DNA of 64,000 bases. Origin: Sisyra terminalis. Taxonomy: Eukaryota > Arthropoda > Insecta > Neuroptera > Sisyridae. Positions 1 through 10,810 of this stretch are shown piece after piece (position 1 is the first letter of the stretch; each line of letters starts with the position of its first letter). The notes below the pieces were generated by a model. It saw only the letters and a program-made list of their open reading frames with translations, was not told the DNA's origin and did not search any database. The stretch lies in assembly GCA_958496175.1 (NCBI GenBank), contig OY292276.1:25128001-25192000 (forward strand), given 5' to 3'. Position numbers and translations under genes: made by a program.

Positions 1-3000
1 TCAATTATTTTTTTTCAAAAAAAAAATCTTTCCTCACTCATAAGCTATTTTCTAATTTATAATAAATTATTTCTTCTATTTATTTTTACAAACATTTAGA
101 ATAAGCAAAGCATTTTTAATACGATTAATTTGGAAATGGTACTGCGTAAAAATAATAATTATTTATTAAATCAAATCGTTTGACTTTGATAAACTTTATT
201 GATTTTTTTTTTCTTTTGAAATTCAAAATATTTTTATTTCTTTTTCGACAAGTTAATCATATGCTTCACAATTATATTAATAAGTATAATCTTGTAAGTC
301 CTTGAAACTATTTTTCGTTAAACTCATTAATTAATACATTTTAGTTGAGATTTTTCCATTTTATAAGTTAGAGAAAATTTTTGTATATATTAACTGTACG
401 TACGAGTATATAGGAAAATGCCATCCCTTGCAACCATAAATAAATTATTGATTTAGTAAATCGTTTGTAAATTATGTGTTTGAAGAACTTCGATTTCTTC
501 GTCTTAAATATTTAAATACAAAGGACAACCAACTTTTCACATTAATTACTGAACCAGAAATTATTAAAACGGGATTAACGACCTTTAAAATTGTACAGAG
601 TAAAAATAAATTTATCTTATGTTTGAAGTAATAGAGTAAAGAAAAAAGTGTGTAATTAAATTGAATAAAAATATTAAAATACTTTTAATTTTGTACACAT
701 ATCGTTATGGTTTGTAATAAAATATATGAAAAAATAGTTTTTTGTACATTCAAAAGAACTTTTATGTATCTTTCTTTTAAGTTCATTAACATTCAACTAA
801 TCAATACTCCAGGAAAACAGTTTAATTAAAACGTCGAAAGAACTTGAAATCGTTAGACAATAAATGTTATTATCTTTGGTAAATATATTATTCAGTTTCT
901 GTGAAATTTAAATATGAGGTTTAAGTTATTGTTTTAAAATAAATTTTTGTTTTATTTTGATAATATTTCTAAGCTGATTTTAAATAAAATAATTTCCAAA
1001 ACCAAAAAGCAAAATATTATCAACATGTTAAGATTAATTTCAAAATCATACTGCATTGCCCATTACTCAAGTCAATATTATATTTTTACAAAATCATCAA
1101 GAGGAAGCGTACATAAAATGTACAGTTTGGATTGCTGTTAAAGCCGATGGTCTTTATACATTTATTTTCCAAAAAAGTGTTGTTTTTAAATAATGTAACA
1201 TACAGCAATAATTTAACTTTCCGAAACAACGAATCCTGTAAATTTTGTTTATTTATTTTTAATAGCTTTGAAGAAAAACATATAATTAAATTTTATTTCC
1301 AATTATATAAGACATAAGCAATTAATATCCAGTGTGACAAGTATTTTTGCCCAGGAAGGGTATTGGGCAAAAAATAAACCAATTTACAAGCAGATTCATT
1401 CGTATATGTTGGAACCTCAAGGTTATATGAAATATAAAAAAAATCTCAAATTCATAATAATCATGATCAAATAAATGGCATCTATATCATCTGCAATTTC
1501 AAAACGAATCATATCCGCTTTCGCGCTGTGTAATAACCATCATTATTAAAATGGAAAGTTATCATTATATGTAATATCAATCATTTCCAATCATAACTTT
1601 TAGATTACAATAGTCTCCCAAACACATAGTACTTATGAGTTAGTGAAATAACTGTTAATTAAAGATACTAATAGATTTTAATCATTATCTATATAAAATA
1701 TAGTTTATTTTCCTACATTTTTATACTTCTAACATTTATGAAATGTTTAAGGCAGTTAAACGGTAACGACAATGTTGTAAGTGAGTATGTTAAAATTTTG
1801 CAAACGTTATAATTAAAAGTAACCTTGGCGAATGAGAAGAAAGATCGTTTATAGATTTACTTCAGATTACGTCTCTGCCAAATTTAGTCAATACAATGAT
1901 AACTACAAATGCATGAAGTAAATTTAATTACCTTATATAATCAATTAAATTTAGTTTTCTTTGATTTTTCAAGACTGTACCCTGAAAATAATGCAAAAAA
2001 GTGCCACGTATACATCATTGTAATTTATTTATTTAAACAAGCTAAAAATCAAGATTCTCAAAAATGTATTACAAGAAAGTGTAAATAACGAGTATCAAAA
2101 AATATTCCATTTATCAAAAACATAACATAGTTTATTCACACCAAAAGTCATTGATAGTATTTTTAAGCTATCATTCTATTATTTTTTTCAAAGTTTTTCA
2201 CTTCATTTTTGAAAATTTAGATACGGGGACAAACTTTTTACAACTTCAGGAACACATATTTCACGAATTATTGGTTTTAATCAAAAAAAAAATATGATAA
2301 AAGTAGCTTTTATACCAGATACCACGTAGCAACATCTTCATATCGTTTTTGATTCAATTCGCAAAATTGTTGTTAATTCAATTCTAGCCTCGTGTAATTT
2401 CTCCTTTATTGGAGAATCCTTTATTTCTCTTCATTAAATTTTCATTATGATCGATTTATTCGCGAATTGAATTAAAAACAAAATAGAGAATTATATGTTG
2501 TTTTTTAAGACTACCTGATGATACCTCACCCATTTATGTATACTAATTTTTTTTCTTCCAGTTTTAGGAAATATTTTGCTGTCTTTTCTTCGTAGTTTCT
2601 TTTTATTGCTATGTGGGGGTTCATAAAAACAATCTTGCTTCCAAATTCATTCCTACACTGCTAATAGTCTTCGATTAAAGTGACTTCTTTAACAAGGAAC
2701 TCGCTCGGGATAACATTTTTATATTATATCATTTAAGGAAACTCACTAACTGAAGATATAGACTTCAAACTCTGTAATAGTCAAGAATTTATAAACCTAT
2801 GAAGCAACAATTCGTTAAACTTAAAATTATTTAGCTATTTAAAAATGAATTTGGAAGGAAAAAAAATAAACTTCATTTAAATTTTTTTTAAATATGAGTT
2901 TAACGAATTATTAAAATTAAAGTACAACCTTGAATTTTCTTTGAAAACCATCATGCAATTCTAACTAATCTTCATTATTTTTGACGTTTAATAGAAAAGA

Positions 3001-3088
3001 AAAACCTTGAAAAAACATTGTTAAATATATTTTTCTAGCAAATAATACAAAACCAATAATTAGTATAATTTAAGTCAACATTTTTGTA
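1..3088. other. Intergenic, AT-rich, no gene recognised
   Basis: No reading frame here resembles a known protein; the small frames at 947-1317 are low-complexity and lack splice-compatible neighbours. The stretch holds a hairpin at about 1342-1376 (arms around TTTTGCCCA and TGGGCAAAA) and, at about 2341-2500, an internal piece of the MITE family described at 45278-45556. The 3' UTR of the kinase gene that ends at 3089 must lie at its right edge. Confidence 0.6.
2341..2500 (+). repeat. MITE family A, internal fragment
   Basis: It shares the family A interior: a block similar to GTTGTTAATTCAATTCT, then AAATTTTCATTATG, then GATTTATTCGCGAATT and an AAAACAAAATAGA end. The same order of blocks recurs near 26600, 37740 and 45400. 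No clear terminal arms are seen, so this copy is eroded. Confidence 0.55.
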
Positions 3089-4285
3089 TTATATTTCGTA
3101 ATTACATTTTTTTTTACATAGTGTTTTTTCGTAAATTTGCAAAGCTTTTTGACTTTGCTTCCAATGCTTTTCAATAGTTACAAAAAACTTAGGGTCAAGA
3201 TCTGTTATTTTGACTGAGGTATCGAACGTTATTCCCGAATTCAACCGTACTTCCTCAGTAAATTCAGTGACTTCTTTGATTTCCTCGAAACTTATCATTA
3301 TAGAACAATCTCTTATTGCAGAAAAAATCAAATAGTTTTTAAATGCGTTGTAGTCTTTTTCATCGGAACAAAATTGCTTGAGGGAAAGTATATCACAATA
3401 TTTTGTTGTTTCATTTTCATACTTTTTATATAAAGTTAAAACCTCTTCCATTCCTAATTCATTGATTTTTTGAAGTGAATATAGTACGCTTAGTACAGAT
3501 CCTTTTGGTAAATGATTTTCACATTGATCTTTACAATTTTGATAGTTTTTTAGAAGAATTTCAATGATTAAATCATAAAATTGGTTTTCTAAAGTATTAA
3601 TATCTTTTGAGTTGCTAAAAATATCAGTGATTACGTTTTTAAAATCAATATCATTATTGGGGAAAATTGAAAGGCCATTTTTGAAAATCTTTAGATTGTT
3701 CTGAGGATTATCGATAAGGTGTTCAAGGGCAGCTCTCATCCGCGTCACGTTTCCAGAAAACATATCTAACGGACAATATTCGCTTCTGATTTCCGTCAAT
3801 TTCACATTCATTTTCAAATTTTGCTTCAAACAAAAAGCGCAGACTAGTAGTTTACGATCTGGTGGAGGAATCCAGCCTTGTTTTAGTTTTAACTCGATAC
3901 AAAATGTGGGCGTATTTGAATTTACATTGAAGCGTGGCAAAAATGTACAATCATTTGTAATTATTGCATCTCCAGCTTGCAATGTTTTATGTAGGCGCTC
4001 TGCTGGTCGTAAGTAAAAAGTTTTTTCCTTGATTTTACTTATATCTTCTGCAGATATTTCGACTACGCTTATCTGGTTCGCATATACACCCAAATATACT
4101 TTCAAATAGTTCATAAATTGTATGATTGATTTCACTGTTCTTGAACTTGGCTTTTTTACGATTCGTAAAATCATTCTTTTTTCCGGAATCGCAATCACTA
4201 AATTGCTATTACCTTCGCCACGATATTGCCACGTACAATAGGCATCATTGATTTTAATTTTAATGTTTTCATTAAATGAATTCAT
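3089..4285 (-). CDS. IPPK: Inositol-pentakisphosphate 2-kinase
   Basis: This enzyme phosphorylates inositol 1,3,4,5,6-pentakisphosphate at the 2-position to make phytate (InsP6), in nucleus and cytosol. The product is 398 aa (human about 490), encoded without an intron. Visible family marks are the nucleotide-binding YRGEGNSNLV (residues about 21-30), a lysine-rich strand RMILRIVKK, the ELKLKQGW block (about 131-138), a Cys-x-x-Cys segment CAFC just after it, YCPLDMFSGN (about 170-179), and near the C-terminus the RDCSIMI signature. The ATG at 4285 is the first in-frame ATG; the frame extends 28 codons further upstream but without an ATG. It is divergent from CERT, with 989 bp between the starts. 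I cannot tell from this window whether the single exon is ancestral or a retrocopy; no poly(A) tract follows the stop. Confidence 0.9.
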   Translation of the reverse strand: MNSFNENIKIKINDAYCTWQYRGEGNSNLVIAIPEKRMILRIVKKPSSRTVKSIIQFMNYLKVYLGVYANQISVVEISAEDISKIKEKTFYLRPAERLHKTLQAGDAIITNDCTFLPRFNVNSNTPTFCIELKLKQGWIPPPDRKLLVCAFCLKQNLKMNVKLTEIRSEYCPLDMFSGNVTRMRAALEHLIDNPQNNLKIFKNGLSIFPNNDIDFKNVITDIFSNSKDINTLENQFYDLIIEILLKNYQNCKDQCENHLPKGSVLSVLYSLQKINELGMEEVLTLYKKYENETTKYCDILSLKQFCSDEKDYNAFKNYLIFSAIRDCSIMISFEEIKEVTEFTEEVRLNSGITFDTSVKITDLDPKFFVTIEKHWKQSQKALQIYEKTLCKKKCNYEI

Positions 4286-5274
4286 TCTAATTATGCTAAT
4301 TTCGTTTTGAACCACCAATTTATTCCTTTCAATTATCAGAATGGTAATGACCGTTATTATTGAGGTCAAATATGTGTATATTCAAGGGAACCAAAATAAA
4401 AAAATATATGTTTCGTCACGTAAGTGGCGTCAATTTAGATAATGTTGAAGAATTTTCTTTCAAGACTCTAATGAAGTGCATTTGAAAAAAACAGGTTTTT
4501 TTATATATATTTTTTTAATTAGATGCGCTAATCATGTTACGTAGTGTTGTGTTGTTGATCTTATAAATTATTGTTTAACAGTGAAATCGTGAAAATATTG
4601 TAATTTGATTTTCTTTCAATGCTTACAATCGTTTTTGTTTTGTAAGAAAATATAGAACTAGTCGTCTTTTAGTACAAAATACAATAAATTGCATCATATA
4701 AAAAAGTCGCAAGTGATGCATTGATAACACTGGTATGCAATTCTAAACATTAATTTGTATTATTTTCAATTTCCATAACTATCCGACTCACCTATTCATT
4801 TAAAAGCATATGTAATACTGTATCAATAAAATCAATATATTTTTTAAGAATATAATAACAATATTCAATCAATGATTAAAATCAATTCAAAACGAAAAAT
4901 TTGTTTCCTTCAATCAAAATTTTATATAATGGCGCTCATGTTCAGGGTTACCAAATGAATATCTATTTATTTGAAGAATGTGAAAAAATAACAAAAATAA
5001 GAAAAAAACGTACACAAATTATTTAAAGATAAAAAGTTGTTTTTTTAATTAAACATTAATATATGTTGAGGTCAATTATTATCAAAGTTGTATAATCTAT
5101 TTTTTTTTTAGAAATTTATGTATGCGTCATATCTAGTGATTTTTACGTTGCACCAGATATCAAATGCAAATAGCATCACTGCGTGCAATTTTGACAAGTC
5201 GCTCTTTAATATTTTAATGTCATTAACATGACAATTATGTTGTTTTATTTAGAAAATTTCCAACTAGTTTGATA
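4286..5274. other. Divergent intergenic region between IPPK and CERT
   Basis: This 989-bp AT-rich gap should contain both promoters and 5' UTRs. I see no gene, repeat family member or clear core-promoter element in it. Confidence 0.6.
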
Positions 5275-7230
5275 ATGGGAGACGATCGAAGTTTAAGTGA
5301 CGATAGTGATTCGGAGGAAACATATGCAATTCCCCAATTACAAGGAATTTTGAGCAAATGGACCAATTACATACATGGATGGCAAGATAGATTCATAGTC
5401 CTCAAAGACGGTACACTATCGTATTACAAAAGCGAAGAAGATAGCGGCTTCGGATGCCGCGGAGCAATTTCCCTCTACAAAGCTAGCATTAAGGTATAAC
5501 CCACAAAATTGACACGATCAATTTTTAATGTGAAACTGTTGTTACAGCCGCACGAGTTTGACGAGTGTCGATTTGATGTCTCAGTCAATGATTGTGTTTG
5601 GTATTTACGCGCACAAAGTCCACAAGATAAACAACATTGGGTTGATGTTTTAGAATCATTTAAAGTAAGTATGAAGTTGTCTATGACTACAAAAATAACA
5701 TGACATGATATAAAGTGCATTTTGTTTAAACAAAAATTGCAATTATAACGTTTGCATTCATTTAAATATATATCAATTTTGGAAACGGAAGAAATTTCAA
5801 ACATAACACTACTTATTAAATCAACCACTGTAATCTTTTTAGCGAGAATCTGGCTACGGAACTGGCTCGGAAAATAGTTTAAAACGTCACGGATCTCTCG
5901 TTAGTTTACAATCGAACACTCTCAGCACAACTTCTGGAGGTGGTATTCGGAGTCTTCGTGAAAAACTTGCTGAATTAGAAACGTTCAAAGACATTCTATG
6001 TCGTCAAATCGACAGTTTACAACACTATTTCGATGTTTGTGCTGAAAATAATATAAACGTTACAAACCTAACGACTATAGACTTTAAAGGCGAAGCATTA
6101 ACGTTTAAAGCGACAACCGGAGGTGTTTTACAAACGTTAGATCATTGTTTAGAATTAGTAACACAACGTGAGGATGTTTGGCGTAAAAAATTCGAAAGAG
6201 AAGTTGAACGTCGTCGCAAAACAGAACAGCTTTACCGTGACACCCAGTTAAAATTCGACAATGGAATTGTTTCGTCGCCTGGTCCCGATTTAGAAGAGGG
6301 TCCGCACAGTATTTTACCCGAAGATCAGTTTTACGATGCCGTTGAAAGTAGTTTAGATAAAATGGACGAAGAACGCGAGTTACGAGAGAGGCTTAAAGTC
6401 CAATCAGTTATTCCTAATTCTCCGACTGCGGTTTCTGACACAGCTAAAACTTCACACAGACTTTGGAAGCAAATTGAGCAAGTGACCCAGAAGCAGTTGA
6501 AGTTGGCTAGACAAGGCATCGGAAGTGACAGTACTGGATGGCAATTGTTCGCTGAAGAAGGTGAGATGCGCATGTATCGCCGTGAAGAAGAAATTGACGG
6601 AATGGTTGTCGATCCGTTAAAGGCTTGCCATGTTGTTCGAGGTGTAACTGGACATGAATTGTGCCACTACTTCTTCCGACCTGAATATCGCATGGATTGG
6701 GAAACTACGTTGGAGCAAATGCAGGTTTTAGAATCGATCGGGGACGACACTTTAGTGTTTTTACAAATTCACAAACGAATCTGGCCGGCGAGTCAACGTG
6801 ACGCATTGTTTTGGTCACATATGCGACGTGTTCCTAATGATCAAGACCAAGAAGGTCCTGACATTTGGGTCGTGTGTAATAATTCTACCGATTATCCAGA
6901 ATACACCCAAGACAATAACGGAAAGTGTGTTCGCATTTATTTAACAGTTTGTCTCGTTTGTCAAACAGAAATAAATCCACCAAAAGATGGTACTGAAATC
7001 ACTCGAAGTGATATTACCTGTAAAATTACATATTGCTCTGTTGGTACGTAAAACATAATATATTTATGTAATAAATATTATTAGAAATTTAATTATTTTT
7101 AGTCAATCCTGGGGGATGGGCACCAGCTTCTGTGCTTCGTGCTGTTTACAAGCGTGAATATCCAAAGTTTTTAAAGAGATTTACTTCCTATGTGATTAAT
7201 AAGTGCAAAGATGAGCCTATTTTATTTTAA
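5275..7230 (+). CDS. CERT1: Ceramide transfer protein CERT (PH + START)
   Basis: Coding exons: 5275-5493, 5548-5664, 5843-7043 and 7103-7230, giving 554 aa (human CERT 598). CERT moves ceramide from the ER to the trans-Golgi for sphingomyelin-type lipid synthesis. The order of parts matches the family. An N-terminal PH domain (about residues 20-112, with [20 protein letters not shown]) binds Golgi PI4P. A serine-rich motif follows (RHGSLVSL, about 127-134), the site of regulatory phosphorylation in homologues. Next come a coiled-coil middle ([20 protein letters not shown]), a FFAT-like VAP-binding motif QFYDAVE (274-280) and a START lipid-transfer domain (about 330-550) ending in [20 protein letters not shown]. 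The first FFAT position is Gln rather than the usual Glu. Introns are 54, 178 and 59 bp. An AATAAA lies at 7292-7297. Confidence 0.96.
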
Positions 7231-8439
7231 TTAATTTGCATTATGCACATGGTTGCACGTATTACATTGTAATTTTAAAAAAAATATATTTAATAAAATG
7301 ATTATAATTTATAAAGACATAAGAAGTTCCAGCTTAAAATTTCTATTTTTCTTAAAATGGATTCCACTTTATATTGTATTCTCATATTGTATGCCATTTA
7401 CATAGAATATATTTTACAAATTTTATTTTGTTAATTATTTCAGTATAGATATTTTGTAAATATTATTTAACGTTTAGGTCACTAAAACAAGTTTAAAACT
7501 TTATTACTCGAATCTTAGTATATCGCATATACTTATATCACCAACATTTAACAGTCTCGTTTACATGTTTTATTATTTTTTTTTAATAGAAATTACTTCA
7601 AGCTAAAACGACATTAATGTAAGATAAAAACCGGTTTATTTTTTCGTTATTTTGATCAAATACTTAAAATAAATTAAAGGTAAACGAATTAGAAATTAAC
7701 GTTTTGAATTATGCAATAACTTCAATTTTCATTAAGTCTGCTTGGAACATCTGTGTTATTTAACTAAAGATTTTTATCGACTATTTAGTTGCACTATAAC
7801 TACTAATATTTTTAACTGCTCTAAAATCTATAAGCTGAGAGGTGTTATAAGAATTGCTTCTCACGAAGATAGACCCTAACACATTCCAGTTTTGGGACGA
7901 TTTAATTGACCATTCGTCCAGCTTAATCCATCAAGTCGAAATCTTTACTTTTTATGAAAAGTTTGAATTTAATATAGATGAGATTGTAACAATTGTATTT
8001 TCCAACAAAAAGGAATAAAAAAAATAGAACATTTTAATTGCGAATGGTGTTGAAACATTAAAATTAAAGATGCTAAATAGCGTGATACCATTGGTCAAAG
8101 CTCCGCATGAACAACTTTATATTAAATTTAATTTTATTAAAACTAAGAATTTTGATTGTTATTATAGGTTTAACAGCAACTATGGATTCATTATCTCGTT
8201 TAGTCTTAATTAACCAGTTAAAATTTCCATTGATAATTTAGAAAATTTGCTATTTCGTCCTTCAAAATATAAACTTTCATAATAGTGGTTTTTAACACAG
8301 GACAAAGATAATAATTTTTTATATTTCTTATTCCACCGTATTATAATAAAATCGTTTAGGATTAAAAATTTCTTTGTTATGAGCAGATTTTATACAAGCC
8401 ACTCCATCTGATACCGCCTCGTTATTTGTTTTGTTTTTA

Positions 8440-8520
8440 ATTCAATAAATCAGCCAAAATGAAAATTTAGTGACTTAAGGAAATTAGACATTGTCAGAAT
8501 TGAATTAACAACAGAATACA
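8440..8520 (-). repeat. MITE family A, short remnant
   Basis: It has the reverse-orientation interior blocks: AATAAATCAG, ATGAAAATTTAG, then GAATTGAATTAACAACAGAA. Both arms are absent. Confidence 0.45.
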
Positions 8521-8879
8521 CAATGAAACTTTGCCTGATAGTGACTTGTACCCTTTATAAGAAATTAAGTATTTTTTTCTTGGTAAAATTATGTATGAAT
8601 CGATATCTTGATACAATTTTTCAATTATTTGATTCGATTGATTTGATTTGGTTTGATGCTGGTTTGCAAATGTATTATGATTTGAAAAAACAATTCTTGT
8701 TTTTGTTGGTACTTATTTCAAACTGCCAAACAATGAATTTGTTTGTTGATAATAATTGTTATAATTATAAGTTTCTTTACTGAATAATATTGGCGGCAGT
8801 TGAAATAAAATAATTGGTTATTCAAATTAAGATTTTTTCACTAATTTAAACTATGACCAGTTATTGTAACATATTATCA

Positions 8880-9420
8880 TAATAACAATAGGCAAACGTA
8901 TATATAAAGGTATGTATGTTTTATATGTCGGCAAAGCAAAAAACAAAGTAAACACATTCGTGTAAGTAAAAATCTAATGCATAATATTTTCTTAAATTTG
9001 AACTACCTGATTGTTGTCATTTCAAAATCATTGAATCGTAAATTTGGTCAATTTTTGTCATTTATCAGTGTTGACTGAATATTTCACGGGTAGCTACTAA
9101 TCAATATAATAATAGGCAATTTTATGTATATAAGTCGGTAGACAGAGAACAAAGAATGTATATAAACATATATGAGTGAATGAAAAAAAACATGGAAACT
9201 AAATGTAATACTCATTTTCTCAAATTAGAATTAATCCATGTTGTTTAAGTCCTTGTCTTTTTAAATATGCTCACAATTTAATTATTATAATTAGAATTAA
9301 TGATTGTTGCCATTTGCTGCAACTATCATTTCAATTTTATTCAATTGAGAATTTTTGTCCATTGTTGTATCCAGTGTTGGCAGTGAATATTTCCCGGGTA
9401 GTTACTAGTTCAATGTAATA
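8880..9420 (+). repeat. Repeat family B, two tandem copies
   Basis: Two related units of roughly 230 and 310 bp lie head to tail. Each begins near AATAGGCAA, passes through a TATATAAA or TATATAAG block and a CAATTTTTGTCAT or GAATTTTTGTCCAT block, and ends in CAGTGTTG, GTGAATATTTC and GGGTAG(C/T)TACTA (9068-9100 and 9370-9410). Reverse copies occur near 13210-13475 and 60137-60180. No coding content is seen. Confidence 0.6.
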
Positions 9421-10654
9421 ATTATTTTTGAATCTAAACGATCTAAACATTAACAGTACCAATAGTACTAATACAATTTGGTATGTGTACAGTTCTTCTT
9501 TTTTATGAAGTTCTCAATTATATTGGATGCAGTTGTATTTTTTTTTCACAATACGAAAAAAAAATGTTCAAGAAAAGAAGGCAGCTTTACAAAATGTGAT
9601 TAATACATTTTCAAGATATCACTGGAACTGACTGAAACATTGGTTTAAATTCCCATGAAAATATTTTTAATAAATGGGTACACATAAAAAATATATGCGA
9701 AGGAATAGTAAAAATTGTCTTCAAACTTCATTGAAAGTTTGAATTATTATCTTATATAGATATTTTGTATTTAATTATTAAAAGTTTCTATAAATAGGAT
9801 TTAATTAATGTCTCAAACGGTGTGAAAATTGGCTAGACGAAAATAGTGAATTATTTAACATTGTTTTGTCTATTGAAATCATAATTAGATACATTAGTTT
9901 ATTGCTTTAAAAAAATTAGTTATATGAGAATCGAAAAGTGATAACCGTGATAACTTTTTTTATTTGAAATAATTTTTATAACTAATGTCAAATATTGTAA
10001 TGAATCAAAGGTCAGGAAATTCTTAAAACCGTTTGTTCCTAATTTTCAAAAGCAATTGGGTTTGAAATTAGGTTTGTGATTGTATCTATTTTAATGGTTC
10101 GAATTGCACGTGGAATGGACTGGGACCTTAGCGAATTATAATGCCCCTGGACAAATAATTGGGTTTAATCTGTTTCTGTACAATTTGAAAAAAATACCTC
10201 ATGTCAAAATTCATAGAAACGCTAATATTTGGTCAACAAATTTTTGTAGAACAGTTTGATTGATTACAAAAGAAATTGTCTAATTTGTTATTTTTCTTTA
10301 TCTAAAGTTCGGTGCGTCCATGTCTTAAATAATATGAACGATTTAAATGTGGCGCTATTAGCGAAAGCAATGCTCTCTAGTGAACAACGATCGAATAATA
10401 TGGATTTAATGCGCATGAATAACAGCTGTGTTGATTGAGCATATAGAGCGTAGAAGGGTGAACAGGGCTGAGGGAAACTGAGGTCATTTATTCATTTGCC
10501 TAAAGTGTTAACAAAGAGATTTTCATCCACATTGTTCTTGGCACCACAAAAACGCAATTTACATTTTAGTTTGTGTTTCGAATTCGGTTTTCAATATTTA
10601 TCGTGATTCAGTTGGACGTTGAAATCAACTTGTCGTTATTCATAGTAAACGTTC

Positions 10655-10662
10655 TGACGTCG
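10655..10662. promoter_or_regulatory. CRE-like site upstream of CDC34
   Basis: TGACGTCG lies 149 bp 5' of the CDC34 start codon, in the less AT-rich promoter segment. TGACGT is the core bound by CREB/ATF-type bZIP factors. Single short motifs occur by chance, so use is not established. Confidence 0.3.
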
Positions 10663-10810
10663 TGCCTCGCATCCAACAAACCGAGGCCATAGAATATCCC
10701 CCGAGCAGTGTTTTGTAACTAATTGCTGAGTGCCTCTTAGGGCTCTCGAACTTTTTTTTTCGATTGTGACATTATTTTATTGTGAACTTAGATTGTTGCA
10801 ATTTATCGAA

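Larger units (their letters stand above)
7231..10810. other. Intergenic region with repeats before CDC34
   Basis: It contains the CERT poly(A) signal, a family A MITE remnant near 8440-8520, and two tandem copies of repeat family B (about 8880-9420). From about 10440 the base composition becomes less AT-biased, as expected for the CDC34 promoter and 5' UTR, with TGACGTCG at 10655-10662. Short open frames at 8523-8783 and 10256-10438 show no family resemblance. Confidence 0.6.

Noticed and set aside
947..1317. Two short plus-strand open frames as small genes
   Set aside because: The composition is Lys/Asn/Ile/Phe-rich as expected for random AT-rich DNA. There are no domains and no splice-consistent partners.
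5475..5828. Minus-strand open frame across CERT introns and exon 2
   Set aside because: It is a shadow of the CERT coding exon on the other strand. The same reasoning removes the minus-strand frames at 6331-6573, 28867-29088 and 40451-40669.
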